This document shows, one piece after another, positions 8,541 to 16,940 of a stretch of 64,000 nucleotides of DNA. The notes under the pieces were generated by a model. The model saw only the letters and a list, made by a program, of their open reading frames with translations. It made no database searches and was not told the DNA's origin. Numbering within the stretch: the stretch's first letter is position 1; the number at the start of each line of letters is the position of its first letter. The position numbers and the translations under genes are program-made. The stretch covers positions 9,934 to 73,933 of the forward strand of contig JBLIRK010000007.1 of NCBI GenBank assembly GCA_048569615.1, read 5' to 3'. Source of the DNA: JAYEPK01 sp048569615. GTDB lineage: Archaea > Thermoplasmatota > Penumbrarchaeia > Penumbrarchaeales > Penumbrarchaeaceae.

Positions 8541-9890
8541 ATGCCACCGGCTGACATAGAAGCATTGATGGATGCCTGCCAAGCGGATCCCGCCTGCAGC
8601 TACGATGAGCTTTCATTAGAGAGGGAGAGCGTTATCCACAACGTTGCGACGAGGCTCCCCACTGAGGACGGTTATTTCCACATCCATCTCTTCACCGACT
8701 CACACGGCAAGGAGCACATAGCACTGGTCAAGGGAGATGTCTTCCAGGGTGAGAACGTGCTCACCAGGGTCCATTCGGAATGTCTCACGGGCGATCTCTT
8801 CGGATCGCTGAGATGCGATTGCGGACCCCAACTGCATCACGCCATGAGGATGATAGAGGAGGAGGATAGGGGACTGATCCTGTACCTTCGGCAGGAAGGA
8901 AGAGGGATCGGGCTCAAGGAGAAATTGAAGACCTACAACCTCCAGGATCAGGGATTCGATACCGTCGATGCCAACATAGAGCTGGGCCATAGGGCGGAGG
9001 AGAGGAAATACGATGTCGCCGCAAGGATGCTTGAAACCCTTGGTGTCCTATCGATCCGACTGCTCTCCAACAACCCAGACAAGGTCAGGAAGCTGCAGTC
9101 GCTGGGGGTCAGGATAACCGATAGGATACCCATAGAACCGAAGGTAAACACCGAGAACCTGAAGTACCTCAGGACAAAGGTCCAGAGGATGGGGCATATC
9201 CTTGACACACGGGAGCTCCATCCTCACCTTCCCGAGATAGATGATGTGGTAAGGTTCATAAGGAGGGCCCAGGAGAATAAGGAAGGAACGCCCGAGATCA
9301 CAGTTCTGAACATCAGGACCCTCAACGGCAGGTATCCCTACTTAAGGGGAATAAAAGCCGGAGAGCGCGAACTCTCCGTCCGGGTCCTGAAGGAAAGGCT
9401 CGGAACCCTGCATGACGCCCTTCTCATAGGATCCGAGGATCTCGAGACCTATCATGGGTTCAAGGACCTTGTAGGACCGATCAGAAATGTATTAATCTAC
9501 GACCCCAGAGGAGAGGTGAACCTCTCCAACTCCGAGCACATCCATGATGAACTGGACGTGGTCTTCCTCCACCTGGGCAATATGGATGACGGGAAGCTGC
9601 GGGAACTGGAAGGAAAGGGATTCGGCATTTACGACATTGGAAACGGAAGCGGTAGGCTCTCCGAAGAGAAGCTTCTCGAGCTCCACCCCGCCCTGGGCAT
9701 ATCATCTTTGATCACGGAGGGGACCAACGACGTAGGGGCATTTTTCCTGGAAAAAGGGATGGCAGATATGAAGGTCCATGTCATCCTCCCGACCTTTGAC
9801 GGCCACGAACTCCACCGGATCGATATCGGTCCGAACCTGGTCTCTCCCCGAATGGTCTCCCTGGGAGATGTGACAGTTTACTACAGCTAG
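8541..9890 (+). CDS. ribA: GTP cyclohydrolase II fused to a RibD-C-like reductase domain
   Basis: The N-terminal half (about 35-225) is GTP cyclohydrolase II, which opens GTP to begin riboflavin synthesis. The zinc site S-E-C-L-T-G-D then C-D-C-G-P-Q, the R-Q-E-G-R-G-I-G-L loop and the N-N-P-x-K motif are all present. The C-terminal half (about 250-449) resembles the RibD reductase domain, with a core I-T-V-L-N-I-R-T-L-N-G-R, an I-G-S-E-D-L loop and a T-E-G-T-N in place of the usual EGG. Its substrate motifs look eroded, so reductase activity is doubtful; a better RibD-type reductase lies at 46,780. The ATG at 8541 has GAGGTG 7 nt upstream and a CTATAAACAC TATA box further up. Many archaea use GTP cyclohydrolase III instead. 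Confidence 0.88.
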   Translation: MPPADIEALMDACQADPACSYDELSLERESVIHNVATRLPTEDGYFHIHLFTDSHGKEHIALVKGDVFQGENVLTRVHSECLTGDLFGSLRCDCGPQLHHAMRMIEEEDRGLILYLRQEGRGIGLKEKLKTYNLQDQGFDTVDANIELGHRAEERKYDVAARMLETLGVLSIRLLSNNPDKVRKLQSLGVRITDRIPIEPKVNTENLKYLRTKVQRMGHILDTRELHPHLPEIDDVVRFIRRAQENKEGTPEITVLNIRTLNGRYPYLRGIKAGERELSVRVLKERLGTLHDALLIGSEDLETYHGFKDLVGPIRNVLIYDPRGEVNLSNSEHIHDELDVVFLHLGNMDDGKLRELEGKGFGIYDIGNGSGRLSEEKLLELHPALGISSLITEGTNDVGAFFLEKGMADMKVHVILPTFDGHELHRIDIGPNLVSPRMVSLGDVTVYYS

Positions 9891-9946
9891 GTCGGCAAAT
9901 GATCCCCATAAGGACCCCTTAAATCCCAAGAAGAGCATACCGCACC

Positions 9947-10894
9947 ATGGGAGAGGTTGTTGATTGGCTGATGAACGGACCAGCCTATGTCAAGTATCGT
10001 ACAATGGTCGATATCCTGAAGGAAAGGGATGAGTCAAGTCTCCTTTCAGCGAAGGATACCATGCTTCGGGATCCTCTGATACAAGAACTCCTGTATGAGG
10101 TCAAAGGATGGCCGTGGGAGCCCCTGGCAAAACACAACGATGCAAAGCATCCGCTCCATAAACTTGTATTCCTCTCCGAACTCGGGAAGATGGACGCGCT
10201 GGAAGAGGTCCTCGTCAGCATCCTCTCCAATGTCTCCGACGAGGGGCCTCCGCAGATCTATACCAAGCTATACAAGAGATGGATGGGGAGGGACGGGGAG
10301 GAATATCTCTGGATCCTCTGTGATGCCCCTCTCCTACTCTACGCTCTTGCTCTGCAGGGATACAGCGATGATACGCGGATGAGAAAGGGAGTGGATTTTC
10401 TGGCATCCCAGGTCAGGGAGAACGGATGGAGGTGCATCGCTTCCAGGGAACTGGGGAATTTCAGGGGACCGGGTCCGAAAGAGAGCATCTGTCCGTATTC
10501 CACACTGCTGATGATGAGGCTCCTTGCCACCCAGGAGAGATATCTTGACTCCAAACCTGCAAGGCTGGGGGCGGAGTCTCTGCTTCAAAGATGGGAATAC
10601 AAAGGGCGGGAGAAGCCATTCCTCTTCGGGGTCGGATCCGATTTCAAGAAGTTAAAGTCTCCATTGATATGGTATGACATCCTCCATGTCACGGATGTGC
10701 TCTCACATTTCCCCTTCGTCCGGAGGGATGAGAGGTTCGAGGAGATGGTAAACATAGTCAGGTCCAAGAACATTAATGGAAGATACACCCCCGAGTCCAT
10801 ATGGATGGCCTGGAAGCAATGGGATTTCGGTCAGAAGAAGGAGCCCTCCTATTGGTTGACCTTCATGGTGCAAAGAATGCTGAACCGGATCTAA
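9947..10894 (+). CDS. Terpenoid-cyclase-fold (squalene cyclase-like) conserved protein
   Basis: A 315-residue predicted soluble helical protein. The opening D-W-L-M-N-G-P-A-Y-V-K-Y-R-T and the later A-K-H-x-D-A-K-H-P-L-H-K-L-x-F-L segment match a conserved family annotated as prenyltransferase/squalene-oxidase repeat or alpha/alpha-toroid proteins. W/G-rich helical pairs follow (about 140-310). The DxDD motif of true squalene cyclases is not visible, so cyclase activity should not be assumed. A TTAAAT element about 27 bp upstream of the ATG suggests a leaderless transcript. It follows the riboflavin gene by 56 bp and converges on the next gene. Confidence 0.65.
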   Translation: MGEVVDWLMNGPAYVKYRTMVDILKERDESSLLSAKDTMLRDPLIQELLYEVKGWPWEPLAKHNDAKHPLHKLVFLSELGKMDALEEVLVSILSNVSDEGPPQIYTKLYKRWMGRDGEEYLWILCDAPLLLYALALQGYSDDTRMRKGVDFLASQVRENGWRCIASRELGNFRGPGPKESICPYSTLLMMRLLATQERYLDSKPARLGAESLLQRWEYKGREKPFLFGVGSDFKKLKSPLIWYDILHVTDVLSHFPFVRRDERFEEMVNIVRSKNINGRYTPESIWMAWKQWDFGQKKEPSYWLTFMVQRMLNRI

Positions 10895-10900
10895 GGATGA

Positions 10901-11347
10901 TCAGCCTTCATCCTCTTCCTCATCTTCCTTATCTTCGTCATCATCTTCTTCACTTTCGATATTCGATGAGGATGCAGGGCCAGTCTTATCAAGGATCTTG
11001 ACCAGGTTGGAATTGACGTCCTTGAGCTCGTTCTCCACCGATGCCGTTATCTCGTGGAGGGAGAAGAACAGGATCGCCTGCTCGCAGATCATCCTCCATC
11101 CGATGTTCACAAGGAAGAACGAGACAATTCCCCCGAGGATTATTACGACTATACCAAGTGCCAAGTAACCCCCTTCAAGATCGATCGCAGAGGAACCCAT
11201 CACAACGAGAATGATGCTTCCCACGAAACCTCCGAGGAGCAGGAGGTTCAGTACGATTATACCGATGACATGAATTACCCTGATTATGCCGGGTGTTATC
11301 AGCCATCGGAACGAGAAGTAGTTCTTGAAATTCCTTTGATTCGCCAT
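10901..11347 (-). CDS. DUF4282-family membrane protein with acidic tail
   Basis: A 148-residue protein. The opening F-K-N-Y-F-S-F-R-W-L-I-T-P followed by two TM helices (about 22-48 and 60-85) and a W-R-M-I-C-E-Q-A-I-L-F-F-S-L-H-E segment is typical of DUF4282. The C-terminus (about 128-148) is almost all D and E. Function is unknown; the family is a small membrane protein with cytoplasmic ends. It is convergent with the terpenoid-cyclase-fold gene (6 bp apart) and diverges from the P-type ATPase, sharing an AT-rich spacer at 11,348-11,475. Confidence 0.7.
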   Translation of the reverse strand: MANQRNFKNYFSFRWLITPGIIRVIHVIGIIVLNLLLLGGFVGSIILVVMGSSAIDLEGGYLALGIVVIILGGIVSFFLVNIGWRMICEQAILFFSLHEITASVENELKDVNSNLVKILDKTGPASSSNIESEEDDDEDKEDEEEDEG

Positions 11348-11443
11348 TCTGACCCCTGAAACAGTATTATTAAGATTGAGATATTAATTTTTTCTATTAT
11401 ATTCTAATTGAAGGAATTAACTTCTCTTCGATGCTTCCATCGA

Positions 11444-11453
11444 CTTTAATAAA
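11444..11453 (+). promoter_or_regulatory. TATA box of the P-type ATPase gene
   Basis: CTTTAATAAA centred about 28 bp before the ATG at 11476. This spacing supports leaderless translation from that ATG rather than from the in-frame ATG at 11431, which lies upstream of the box. Confidence 0.55.
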
Positions 11454-11475
11454 GGTAATCATCATTCACTCCACG

Positions 11476-14187
11476 ATGGCAGCGGGGGGATGGAAGCCGG
11501 AGCCGCATCTTGCCGATATTGATGAATTAATGGCTCAGCTCGGTTCATCCAGGGAAGGATTGATGGAGAGCGATGTCCCTACGATCAGGGAGCGCTTCGG
11601 CGAGAACAAATTGAAGGAAGGAAAGAAGACCCCCAAGTGGCTGAAGTTCCTGAGGCAGTTCACGGATGTTCTTGTTATCGTTCTTCTCATAGCCGCAGTA
11701 ATAACGGCGATCATAGATCCCACCGGTATCGACTGGCTTGTAATAGCCGCCATCGTTCTGATCAATGCGACCATCGGCTACGTTCAGGAGGAGAAGGCGG
11801 AGGACGCCATCGAGAAACTGAAGAAGATGTCGGCTCCCAGGGCAATCGTTTTCAGGGACGGCAAGAAGAAGGAGATCCCGGCCCAGGAGCTCGTTCCCGG
11901 TGATGTTGTCCATTTGGAGAGCGGGATGAGGATCCCCGCTGATTCGAGGGTGATCGAGGCCCATTCCATCAAGGTCAACGAATCGGCGCTCACGGGCGAG
12001 TCCATGTCCGTTGAGAAGGGATCGAGGAGAATGGAGGGTGACATCCCCCTTGCCGAGAGGGAGAACATGGTCTACATGTCCACCACCGTGGAGACCGGGA
12101 GGGGGCTGGCGGTTGTAATCGGAACAGGCATGTCAACCGAGATAGGCAAGATTGCCGGGATGATACAGGAAGTGCAGGGAACCGACACGCCGCTCCAGAA
12201 GAGGTTGAGAAAACTTGGGAAGGCACTTGGGGTCCTTGTCCTCGGCATCTGCGTTCTGATACTTGGTCTCGAGTTATGGAGGGAATGGGACCATATGTCC
12301 TTCGAGATAGCGGTCGAGCTATTCGAGACCGCGGTTTCCCTTGCCGTGGCAGCGATCCCCGAGGGACTTCCTGCTGTGGTTACGATATCCCTTGCGATTG
12401 GTTTGAAGACCATGGCTTCCAGGAACGTGATAATAAGGAAGCTCCCGGTCGTCGAGACCCTTGGTTCGGCAACCATCATCTGCAGCGATAAGACCGGGAC
12501 CCTGACAACAGGAACCATGACCGCCGATGTTCTCTACATCGGGAATGAAAGGATCGACATCACCGGCGCCGGATACGAGCCAAATGGGGATTTCAAGGTC
12601 AAGGGGGAAACGAAGGATCCTGGTCACCTCGGAGAGGGCTTCAGGAACATCATGTACGCTTCACTGCTGTGTTCGGATGCCACCATGGAGGTTGAGGAAG
12701 GGCAGAGGAAAGTGATCGGCGATACCACGGAAGGCGCGCTCATAGTGATGGCCGAGAAGGCCGGATACGATCTGAAGAAGCAGAGGGACATGGACCCCAG
12801 GGAGGACGAGCTCCCTTTCGATGCGGACAGGAAGATGATGTCAACGGTCCATGACATGGACGGAAGGCTTGTCGGATTCACAAAAGGCGCCCCAGAGGCG
12901 GTTTTGGGAATTTCCGTAAAGGAGTTCACAAGCGACGGAGAGGTCGAACTTGGAGCTGAGAGAGAGAAAGAGATCAGGAGATTGACGGAGAGGATGGCAA
13001 GGCGGGGATACAGGACCCTGGGTTTTGCCTACAGCCCCGACGGGAGAATGGAGGACAGGATGGTCTTCCTCGGTATCGTCGGGATAAAGGATAAGGTGAG
13101 GCAGGAAGCGAAGGATGCCGTTCATACGGCAAAGACCGCCGGGATAAGACCGGTGATGATCACCGGGGACCACAAACTGACGGCGGCTGCGATCGCGAAG
13201 GAAGTGGGATTGATAACAAGGGATTCGGAGGCAATAAACTGCAGGGACCTGGACGACATGGACGACTCGGAGTTCAAGATGACCCTGAAGACCGTATCGG
13301 TCTACGCGAGGGCCTCACCCGAGCACAAGGTCCGTATCGTCAGAGGTTTCAAGGAGATGGGGGAGATCGTCTCCATGACCGGGGACGGCGTTAACGATGC
13401 TCCCGCACTCAAGATCGCAGATATCGGTGTTGCTATGGGAATAACGGGGACCGATGTCTCCAAGGAGGCGTCGGAGATGATCATCACCGACGACAACTTC
13501 GCCTCCATCGTCGCGGCGGTGGAGGAGGGGAGGGCCATCTACGACAACATCCGGAAGGTGATCCAGTTCCTGCTCTCCTGCAACATGGGGGAGGTGATGC
13601 TGATGCTCATAGCAATACTTCTGGGCTGGCCTCTTCCTCTGATCGCGCTCCAGATCCTGTGGATGAACCTTGTAACGGATTCATTCCCGGCGCTCGCCCT
13701 GGTTACGGAGCCGAAGGAGCCCGGCATAATGAAAAGAAAGCCCCGGGATCCGAAGGAGAGCGCCATCACCAAGGACATGATCGTCTCCATCCTTGTCTCG
13801 GCGGGGATAATCACCATAGGTACACTAGCAGTTTTCTGGTACGACCACTTCTTCCTGGAGCGCTCCGTTCCTCATGCAAGGACCATGGCCTTGACGACAA
13901 TGGTCTTCTTCCAGATGTGGACCGCCATTGCGACTAGATCGACGACACACACCATGGCGGAGATCGGCTGGTTCTCCAACAGGAGGCTTCTCTTCGCCAT
14001 AGCCGGATCGGTCCTGCTGATGCTCCCCATCATCTATGTCCCCTATGTCCAGGATGTCTTCGGAACGACGAGCCTGGGACTCATTGAGTGGGCTGAGATA
14101 GTGGTGATATCGATGTTCGGCTTGATAGCTGTCGAGTTCTGGGAGCTCCTGAACAAGAGATACTTCCACTACGGGGCTACGGCTTAA
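11476..14187 (+). CDS. P2-type cation-transporting ATPase (Ca2+-ATPase-like)
   Basis: A 903-residue ion pump. Visible are the cation-ATPase N-terminal domain, the actuator T-G-E-S loop, the P-E-G-L-P motif in the fourth TM helix, the phosphorylation motif D-K-T-G-T-L-T-T-G (Asp about 338), the K-G-A-P-E nucleotide-binding loop, M-I-T-G-D and T-G-D-G-V-N-D-A-P, and six C-terminal TM helices. PEGLP and the lack of N-terminal metal-binding Cys domains point to the P2A/P2B calcium or Na/K-like group rather than heavy-metal pumps; the ion is not certain. The start at 11476 was chosen over 11431 because of the TATA box position. It is monocistronic. Confidence 0.92.
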   Translation: MAAGGWKPEPHLADIDELMAQLGSSREGLMESDVPTIRERFGENKLKEGKKTPKWLKFLRQFTDVLVIVLLIAAVITAIIDPTGIDWLVIAAIVLINATIGYVQEEKAEDAIEKLKKMSAPRAIVFRDGKKKEIPAQELVPGDVVHLESGMRIPADSRVIEAHSIKVNESALTGESMSVEKGSRRMEGDIPLAERENMVYMSTTVETGRGLAVVIGTGMSTEIGKIAGMIQEVQGTDTPLQKRLRKLGKALGVLVLGICVLILGLELWREWDHMSFEIAVELFETAVSLAVAAIPEGLPAVVTISLAIGLKTMASRNVIIRKLPVVETLGSATIICSDKTGTLTTGTMTADVLYIGNERIDITGAGYEPNGDFKVKGETKDPGHLGEGFRNIMYASLLCSDATMEVEEGQRKVIGDTTEGALIVMAEKAGYDLKKQRDMDPREDELPFDADRKMMSTVHDMDGRLVGFTKGAPEAVLGISVKEFTSDGEVELGAEREKEIRRLTERMARRGYRTLGFAYSPDGRMEDRMVFLGIVGIKDKVRQEAKDAVHTAKTAGIRPVMITGDHKLTAAAIAKEVGLITRDSEAINCRDLDDMDDSEFKMTLKTVSVYARASPEHKVRIVRGFKEMGEIVSMTGDGVNDAPALKIADIGVAMGITGTDVSKEASEMIITDDNFASIVAAVEEGRAIYDNIRKVIQFLLSCNMGEVMLMLIAILLGWPLPLIALQILWMNLVTDSFPALALVTEPKEPGIMKRKPRDPKESAITKDMIVSILVSAGIITIGTLAVFWYDHFFLERSVPHARTMALTTMVFFQMWTAIATRSTTHTMAEIGWFSNRRLLFAIAGSVLLMLPIIYVPYVQDVFGTTSLGLIEWAEIVVISMFGLIAVEFWELLNKRYFHYGATA

Positions 14188-14216
14188 TACATGGTTGATA
14201 AAATCAGAGGTAGCCA

Positions 14217-14510
14217 TCACTCCTCTATCTCGCCCTCTGTATCGACGACCCATGAGACATATTCGGGGCCCATCTCTGAGAATATGCGCTCCTTGAGCTC
14301 GGGGGAGATGTACATGTTCGTCAGGATGAAATCCAGTGCCTCATCCTCGTGGACCTTCCAGATGTGGAGATAGAGCTCCTCCTCAACGCTCTCCCTCATC
14401 CCCTGGAACACTATGGGGCAGTGGGGGCATTTGACTGAAACATGGATGTCGTATTCCGGATCGTCAGGATCATCCTCGACACCCATGGGGAACTGCTGAT
14501 CATCGGTCAT
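14217..14510 (-). CDS. Small C2H2-type zinc-finger protein
   Basis: A 97-residue acidic protein. Residues about 28-55 have C-P-H-C, then about 18 residues on H-I-W-K-V-H, a C2H2-like arrangement; the rest is a D/E-rich head and a helical tail. It probably binds zinc; DNA or protein binding cannot be told apart. It converges with the P-type ATPase. Its upstream region (14,511-14,667) contains two inverted repeats that could be operator sites. Confidence 0.65.
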   Translation of the reverse strand: MTDDQQFPMGVEDDPDDPEYDIHVSVKCPHCPIVFQGMRESVEEELYLHIWKVHEDEALDFILTNMYISPELKERIFSEMGPEYVSWVVDTEGEIEE

Positions 14511-14588
14511 TCGTCAACCTCGGGGGCAATAGGTGAAGAACATCTGATAGAAAAGGTTTGCCATCCCACAAATAACCGATAGAGAGCT

Positions 14589-14635
14589 ATGGACCAAATA
14601 TGGTCCATCAACGGTCTTTTTTCATTGGACCAATG
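14589..14635. promoter_or_regulatory. Two adjacent inverted repeats upstream of the zinc-finger gene
   Basis: ATGGACCA-AATA-TGGTCCAT at 14,589-14,608 is a perfect 8-bp inverted repeat. CATTGG-A-CCAATG at 14,623-14,635 is a perfect 6-bp one. Both contain TGGACCA or its near match, and both lie about 80-125 bp before the start at 14,510. A T-run follows the first on the plus strand, so a terminator-like role is also possible, but the nearest plus-strand gene ends about 400 bp away. Confidence 0.4.
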
Positions 14636-14667
14636 GATCATCTATTCGCAAAATGCAGGATTCATAT

Positions 14668-15984
14668 TCATATCCTATCGAAGTCGGAGAGATCGAAGAT
14701 CGTCCCGTCCTTGAAGCTCGACCTCTTGCATACGATCCCGTAATGAAGCTCGTATTCATTGAGGCCGAGGAGGGCCCCCTTCTCTCTAGTTCTTTCTATT
14801 ATCCTTTCTGCATCGGTCCTGTTCAGATCCTGCCATTTGAACTCCATCAACAAAGCCTTCTTTTCCCTTCGGTTTAAACATACCAGGTCGATCTCATCTC
14901 CCTTATGCCACCACCTGCCTGCCTCGTTGAACCTCAACGGCAGGGAATCGTTCAGATTAAGGTCCATCACTAGCTCCCTAGCTATCCTTTCGAAGACGTC
15001 GCCCATGTATGTGTTGAACTCATCTTTTATCTGGTTCACTTCGAAGATATCCTCCTGTATTGCGGAGCGGTTGGGTAAAATGAATTTGAACCAGAACTTC
15101 ATCATGTTGTCGGTAATGAAATATCTACCCTTCCTAGAACCTTCATTCTCGGTTATTGGGACTTCCCTTTTCACCATCTTCAATTCCGTCAGGTTCCTCA
15201 GGTACGGCGTAAGGTCGGAATGCTTCATGCCGGTCCGGTCCTTGATATCCTTAGGGACATTGTTTCCGGAGGAGATCGCTTCGAGTATACGCCTGTAGGT
15301 TCTGGAATCTGTGAATTCGTACCGTAACAGGAAATCGACCTCCTCCCTGAGGAAGGAATCAGGCCTTTTGATTTCATTTTCCAGCCAATCGAACACTGGT
15401 GCGGTTGTTTTCAGGATATAGTGGGGAATTCCATCCGTAATCGCGAATATCCGACATCTTTCCTCCCATGACGTATCGGGGAAGAATTCCTTTAAGTGCT
15501 TGAATTTCAAGGGTCCAAGCTCCATGGAGGAGGTTCTCCTTCCATAGAGGGGACTCTTGTACCCGAGTACCTGATCGGTCATCATGGATATGGAGGACCC
15601 CAGAAGTATGACCTTGGTCCTGGTCGAGGCCAGATGGAGATCCACGATCTTTTGGAACCTGGAAAGCACCGTTCGATCTTCTGTGATCAGGTTGGGAAAC
15701 TCATCCAATATTATTATCCGATCCTTGAGATTTCGCAGTAGGGATTCCCAATCGTCGGCTGAATGGAGGACCCCCTCGACCTTCTGTCCCACCTCCTGTT
15801 TGAAATGGTAGATGTTATCACTTTCGGTTGCCAGAAAGAATACATGGTCCAGATCCTTGACCGATTCCACGACCATCCTGGTCTTTCCAATCCTCCTTCT
15901 GCCGTATATCACTATCAGTTCGAATCGGTCGCTTTGGAGCTTCTCCCCGATGGAGTCCAATTCATCAGCACGGTCCACAAACAT
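14668..15984 (-). CDS. Archaeal ATPase with DUF234-type C-terminal domain
   Basis: A 438-residue AAA-family ATPase. The opening F-V-D-R-x-x-E-L, Walker A G-R-R-R-I-G-K-T (about 33-40), Walker B I-I-I-L-D-E-F (about 90) and a central winged-helix region match the archaeal ATPase family. The C-terminus has G-D-E-I-D-L-V then E-F-K-W, the PD-(D/E)xK nuclease-like signature of DUF234. This family is often patchily distributed and lineage-expanded in archaea; a defence or mobile-element role is suspected but unproven. The start at 15,984 is preferred over the upstream Met codons at 16,002 and 16,017 because a TTAAATAT box sits about 38 bp ahead of it and the family begins MFVxRxxEL. Confidence 0.85.
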   Translation of the reverse strand: MFVDRADELDSIGEKLQSDRFELIVIYGRRRIGKTRMVVESVKDLDHVFFLATESDNIYHFKQEVGQKVEGVLHSADDWESLLRNLKDRIIILDEFPNLITEDRTVLSRFQKIVDLHLASTRTKVILLGSSISMMTDQVLGYKSPLYGRRTSSMELGPLKFKHLKEFFPDTSWEERCRIFAITDGIPHYILKTTAPVFDWLENEIKRPDSFLREEVDFLLRYEFTDSRTYRRILEAISSGNNVPKDIKDRTGMKHSDLTPYLRNLTELKMVKREVPITENEGSRKGRYFITDNMMKFWFKFILPNRSAIQEDIFEVNQIKDEFNTYMGDVFERIARELVMDLNLNDSLPLRFNEAGRWWHKGDEIDLVCLNRREKKALLMEFKWQDLNRTDAERIIERTREKGALLGLNEYELHYGIVCKRSSFKDGTIFDLSDFDRI

Positions 15985-16080
15985 GATAATCTCAATTATC
16001 ATAATACGAATTATCATATTTAATCGCTTGGTGGTCCGGGTCCCAAAAAGATAATTATTTGCTTTTCACTAGGGCCCCCC
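15985..16080. promoter_or_regulatory. Divergent promoter region, ATPase and dUTPase-like genes
   Basis: The minus strand has TTAAATATGATAA near 16,013-16,025 for the ATPase gene. The plus strand has GATAATTATTTG near 16,050-16,061, about 26 bp before the dUTPase-like ATG at 16,081, which implies a leaderless plus-strand transcript. The region is markedly AT-rich. Confidence 0.5.
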
Positions 16081-16572
16081 ATGACCCTCCTCTCCGACCA
16101 GGACATCATCTACAAGCTCGAGAACCGGTCGATGAAAATAGACCCGTTCAGGGAGCGCAACCTCACCCCCAACGGATACGACCTCACGATATCCGAGGTC
16201 TATACCCGGAATCCGGAAGGCAAGGTGACGATCGGGGCTGTATACCTTGAACACGGTGACTGGTGCCTTGTCTCCACCAGGGAGTTCCTGGAGATACCGC
16301 CGAACATCTGCGGGTCGCTGCATCTCAGGTCATCCTTCGTCAGGAAGGGTCTATTGGCAGGTTTCGGACTGGTTGATGCCGGGTTCAAGGGAACACTGAC
16401 CTTTTCAATTACCAATGTCGGACCGGAGAGGGTCGCTCTGCCCATCGGGGAGCGCATCTGCCAGATAGCCCTGCACCAGCTCTCTTCAGATCCGCAGCAC
16501 CTCTACGGGAGCCGCTCCGGAACCTATCAGGGGCAGAGGGGAGTGACCCTGGACGGTGGAAAGAGGGTCTGA
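16081..16572 (+). CDS. dCTP deaminase/dUTPase superfamily protein, probably dUTPase
   Basis: A 163-residue nucleotide hydrolase. The opening L-L-S-D-Q-D-I, N-G-Y-D-L, R-S-S-F-V-R-K-G-L and V-D-A-G-F-K-G place it in the dCTP deaminase-dUTPase family, which keeps uracil out of DNA. In dCTP deaminases and the bifunctional archaeal enzyme, a catalytic Glu follows the D-x-G-x-x-G segment (E-F or E-I). Here the matching stretch is T-L-T-F-S-I-T-N, with Ser at that place, so deamination is unlikely and dUTP diphosphatase activity more likely (inference). It heads a plus-strand series with the YkgJ-like and ThiI-like genes, 2 bp from the next start. Confidence 0.85.
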   Translation: MTLLSDQDIIYKLENRSMKIDPFRERNLTPNGYDLTISEVYTRNPEGKVTIGAVYLEHGDWCLVSTREFLEIPPNICGSLHLRSSFVRKGLLAGFGLVDAGFKGTLTFSITNVGPERVALPIGERICQIALHQLSSDPQHLYGSRSGTYQGQRGVTLDGGKRV

Positions 16573-16574
16573 GC

Positions 16575-16940
16575 ATGAAGGGGGATATCTGCAGGGACCG
16601 GGGATGCAGCTTCTGCTGTCATGAAACGGAGATGATCCTGACCGAGGATGATATCTCGAGACTGATGGAGGCCGGCCGCAGGGATTTCTGCGACAGAAGT
16701 ACGAAGCAGCTCAGGAACAGGAACGGGAAATGCGTGTTTCTGACGGAAAAGGGAGACTGCTCCGTTTATCCTTTGAGACCGCAGGGTTGCAGGCTCTACC
16801 CACTCATAATGAAGCTGCCGGGCAGGAAACCGATCATGGACAAGGTATGCCCCCACCACGGCAGATTCTCCATGGACCCCGAGGACGTGATATCGCTCGA
16901 ATGCCTGATAGCCACCTTGGAGAAGGAAGGGTCCTTATGA
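16575..16940 (+). CDS. YkgJ-like zinc/iron-chelating Cys-rich protein
   Basis: A 121-residue protein with the Cys pattern of the YkgJ/CxxCxxCC family: C-R-D-R-G-C-S-F-C-C near the N-terminus, then C-V-F-L near 53, C-S-V-Y-P-L-R-P-x-x-C-R-x-Y-P (about 62-75) and a late C-P-H-H. Members are thought to bind Zn or an Fe-S cluster; the exact role is unknown. Its stop overlaps the ThiI-like start by ATGA, so the two are translationally coupled, which hints at a shared role in sulfur or metal chemistry. Confidence 0.78.
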   Translation: MKGDICRDRGCSFCCHETEMILTEDDISRLMEAGRRDFCDRSTKQLRNRNGKCVFLTEKGDCSVYPLRPQGCRLYPLIMKLPGRKPIMDKVCPHHGRFSMDPEDVISLECLIATLEKEGSL

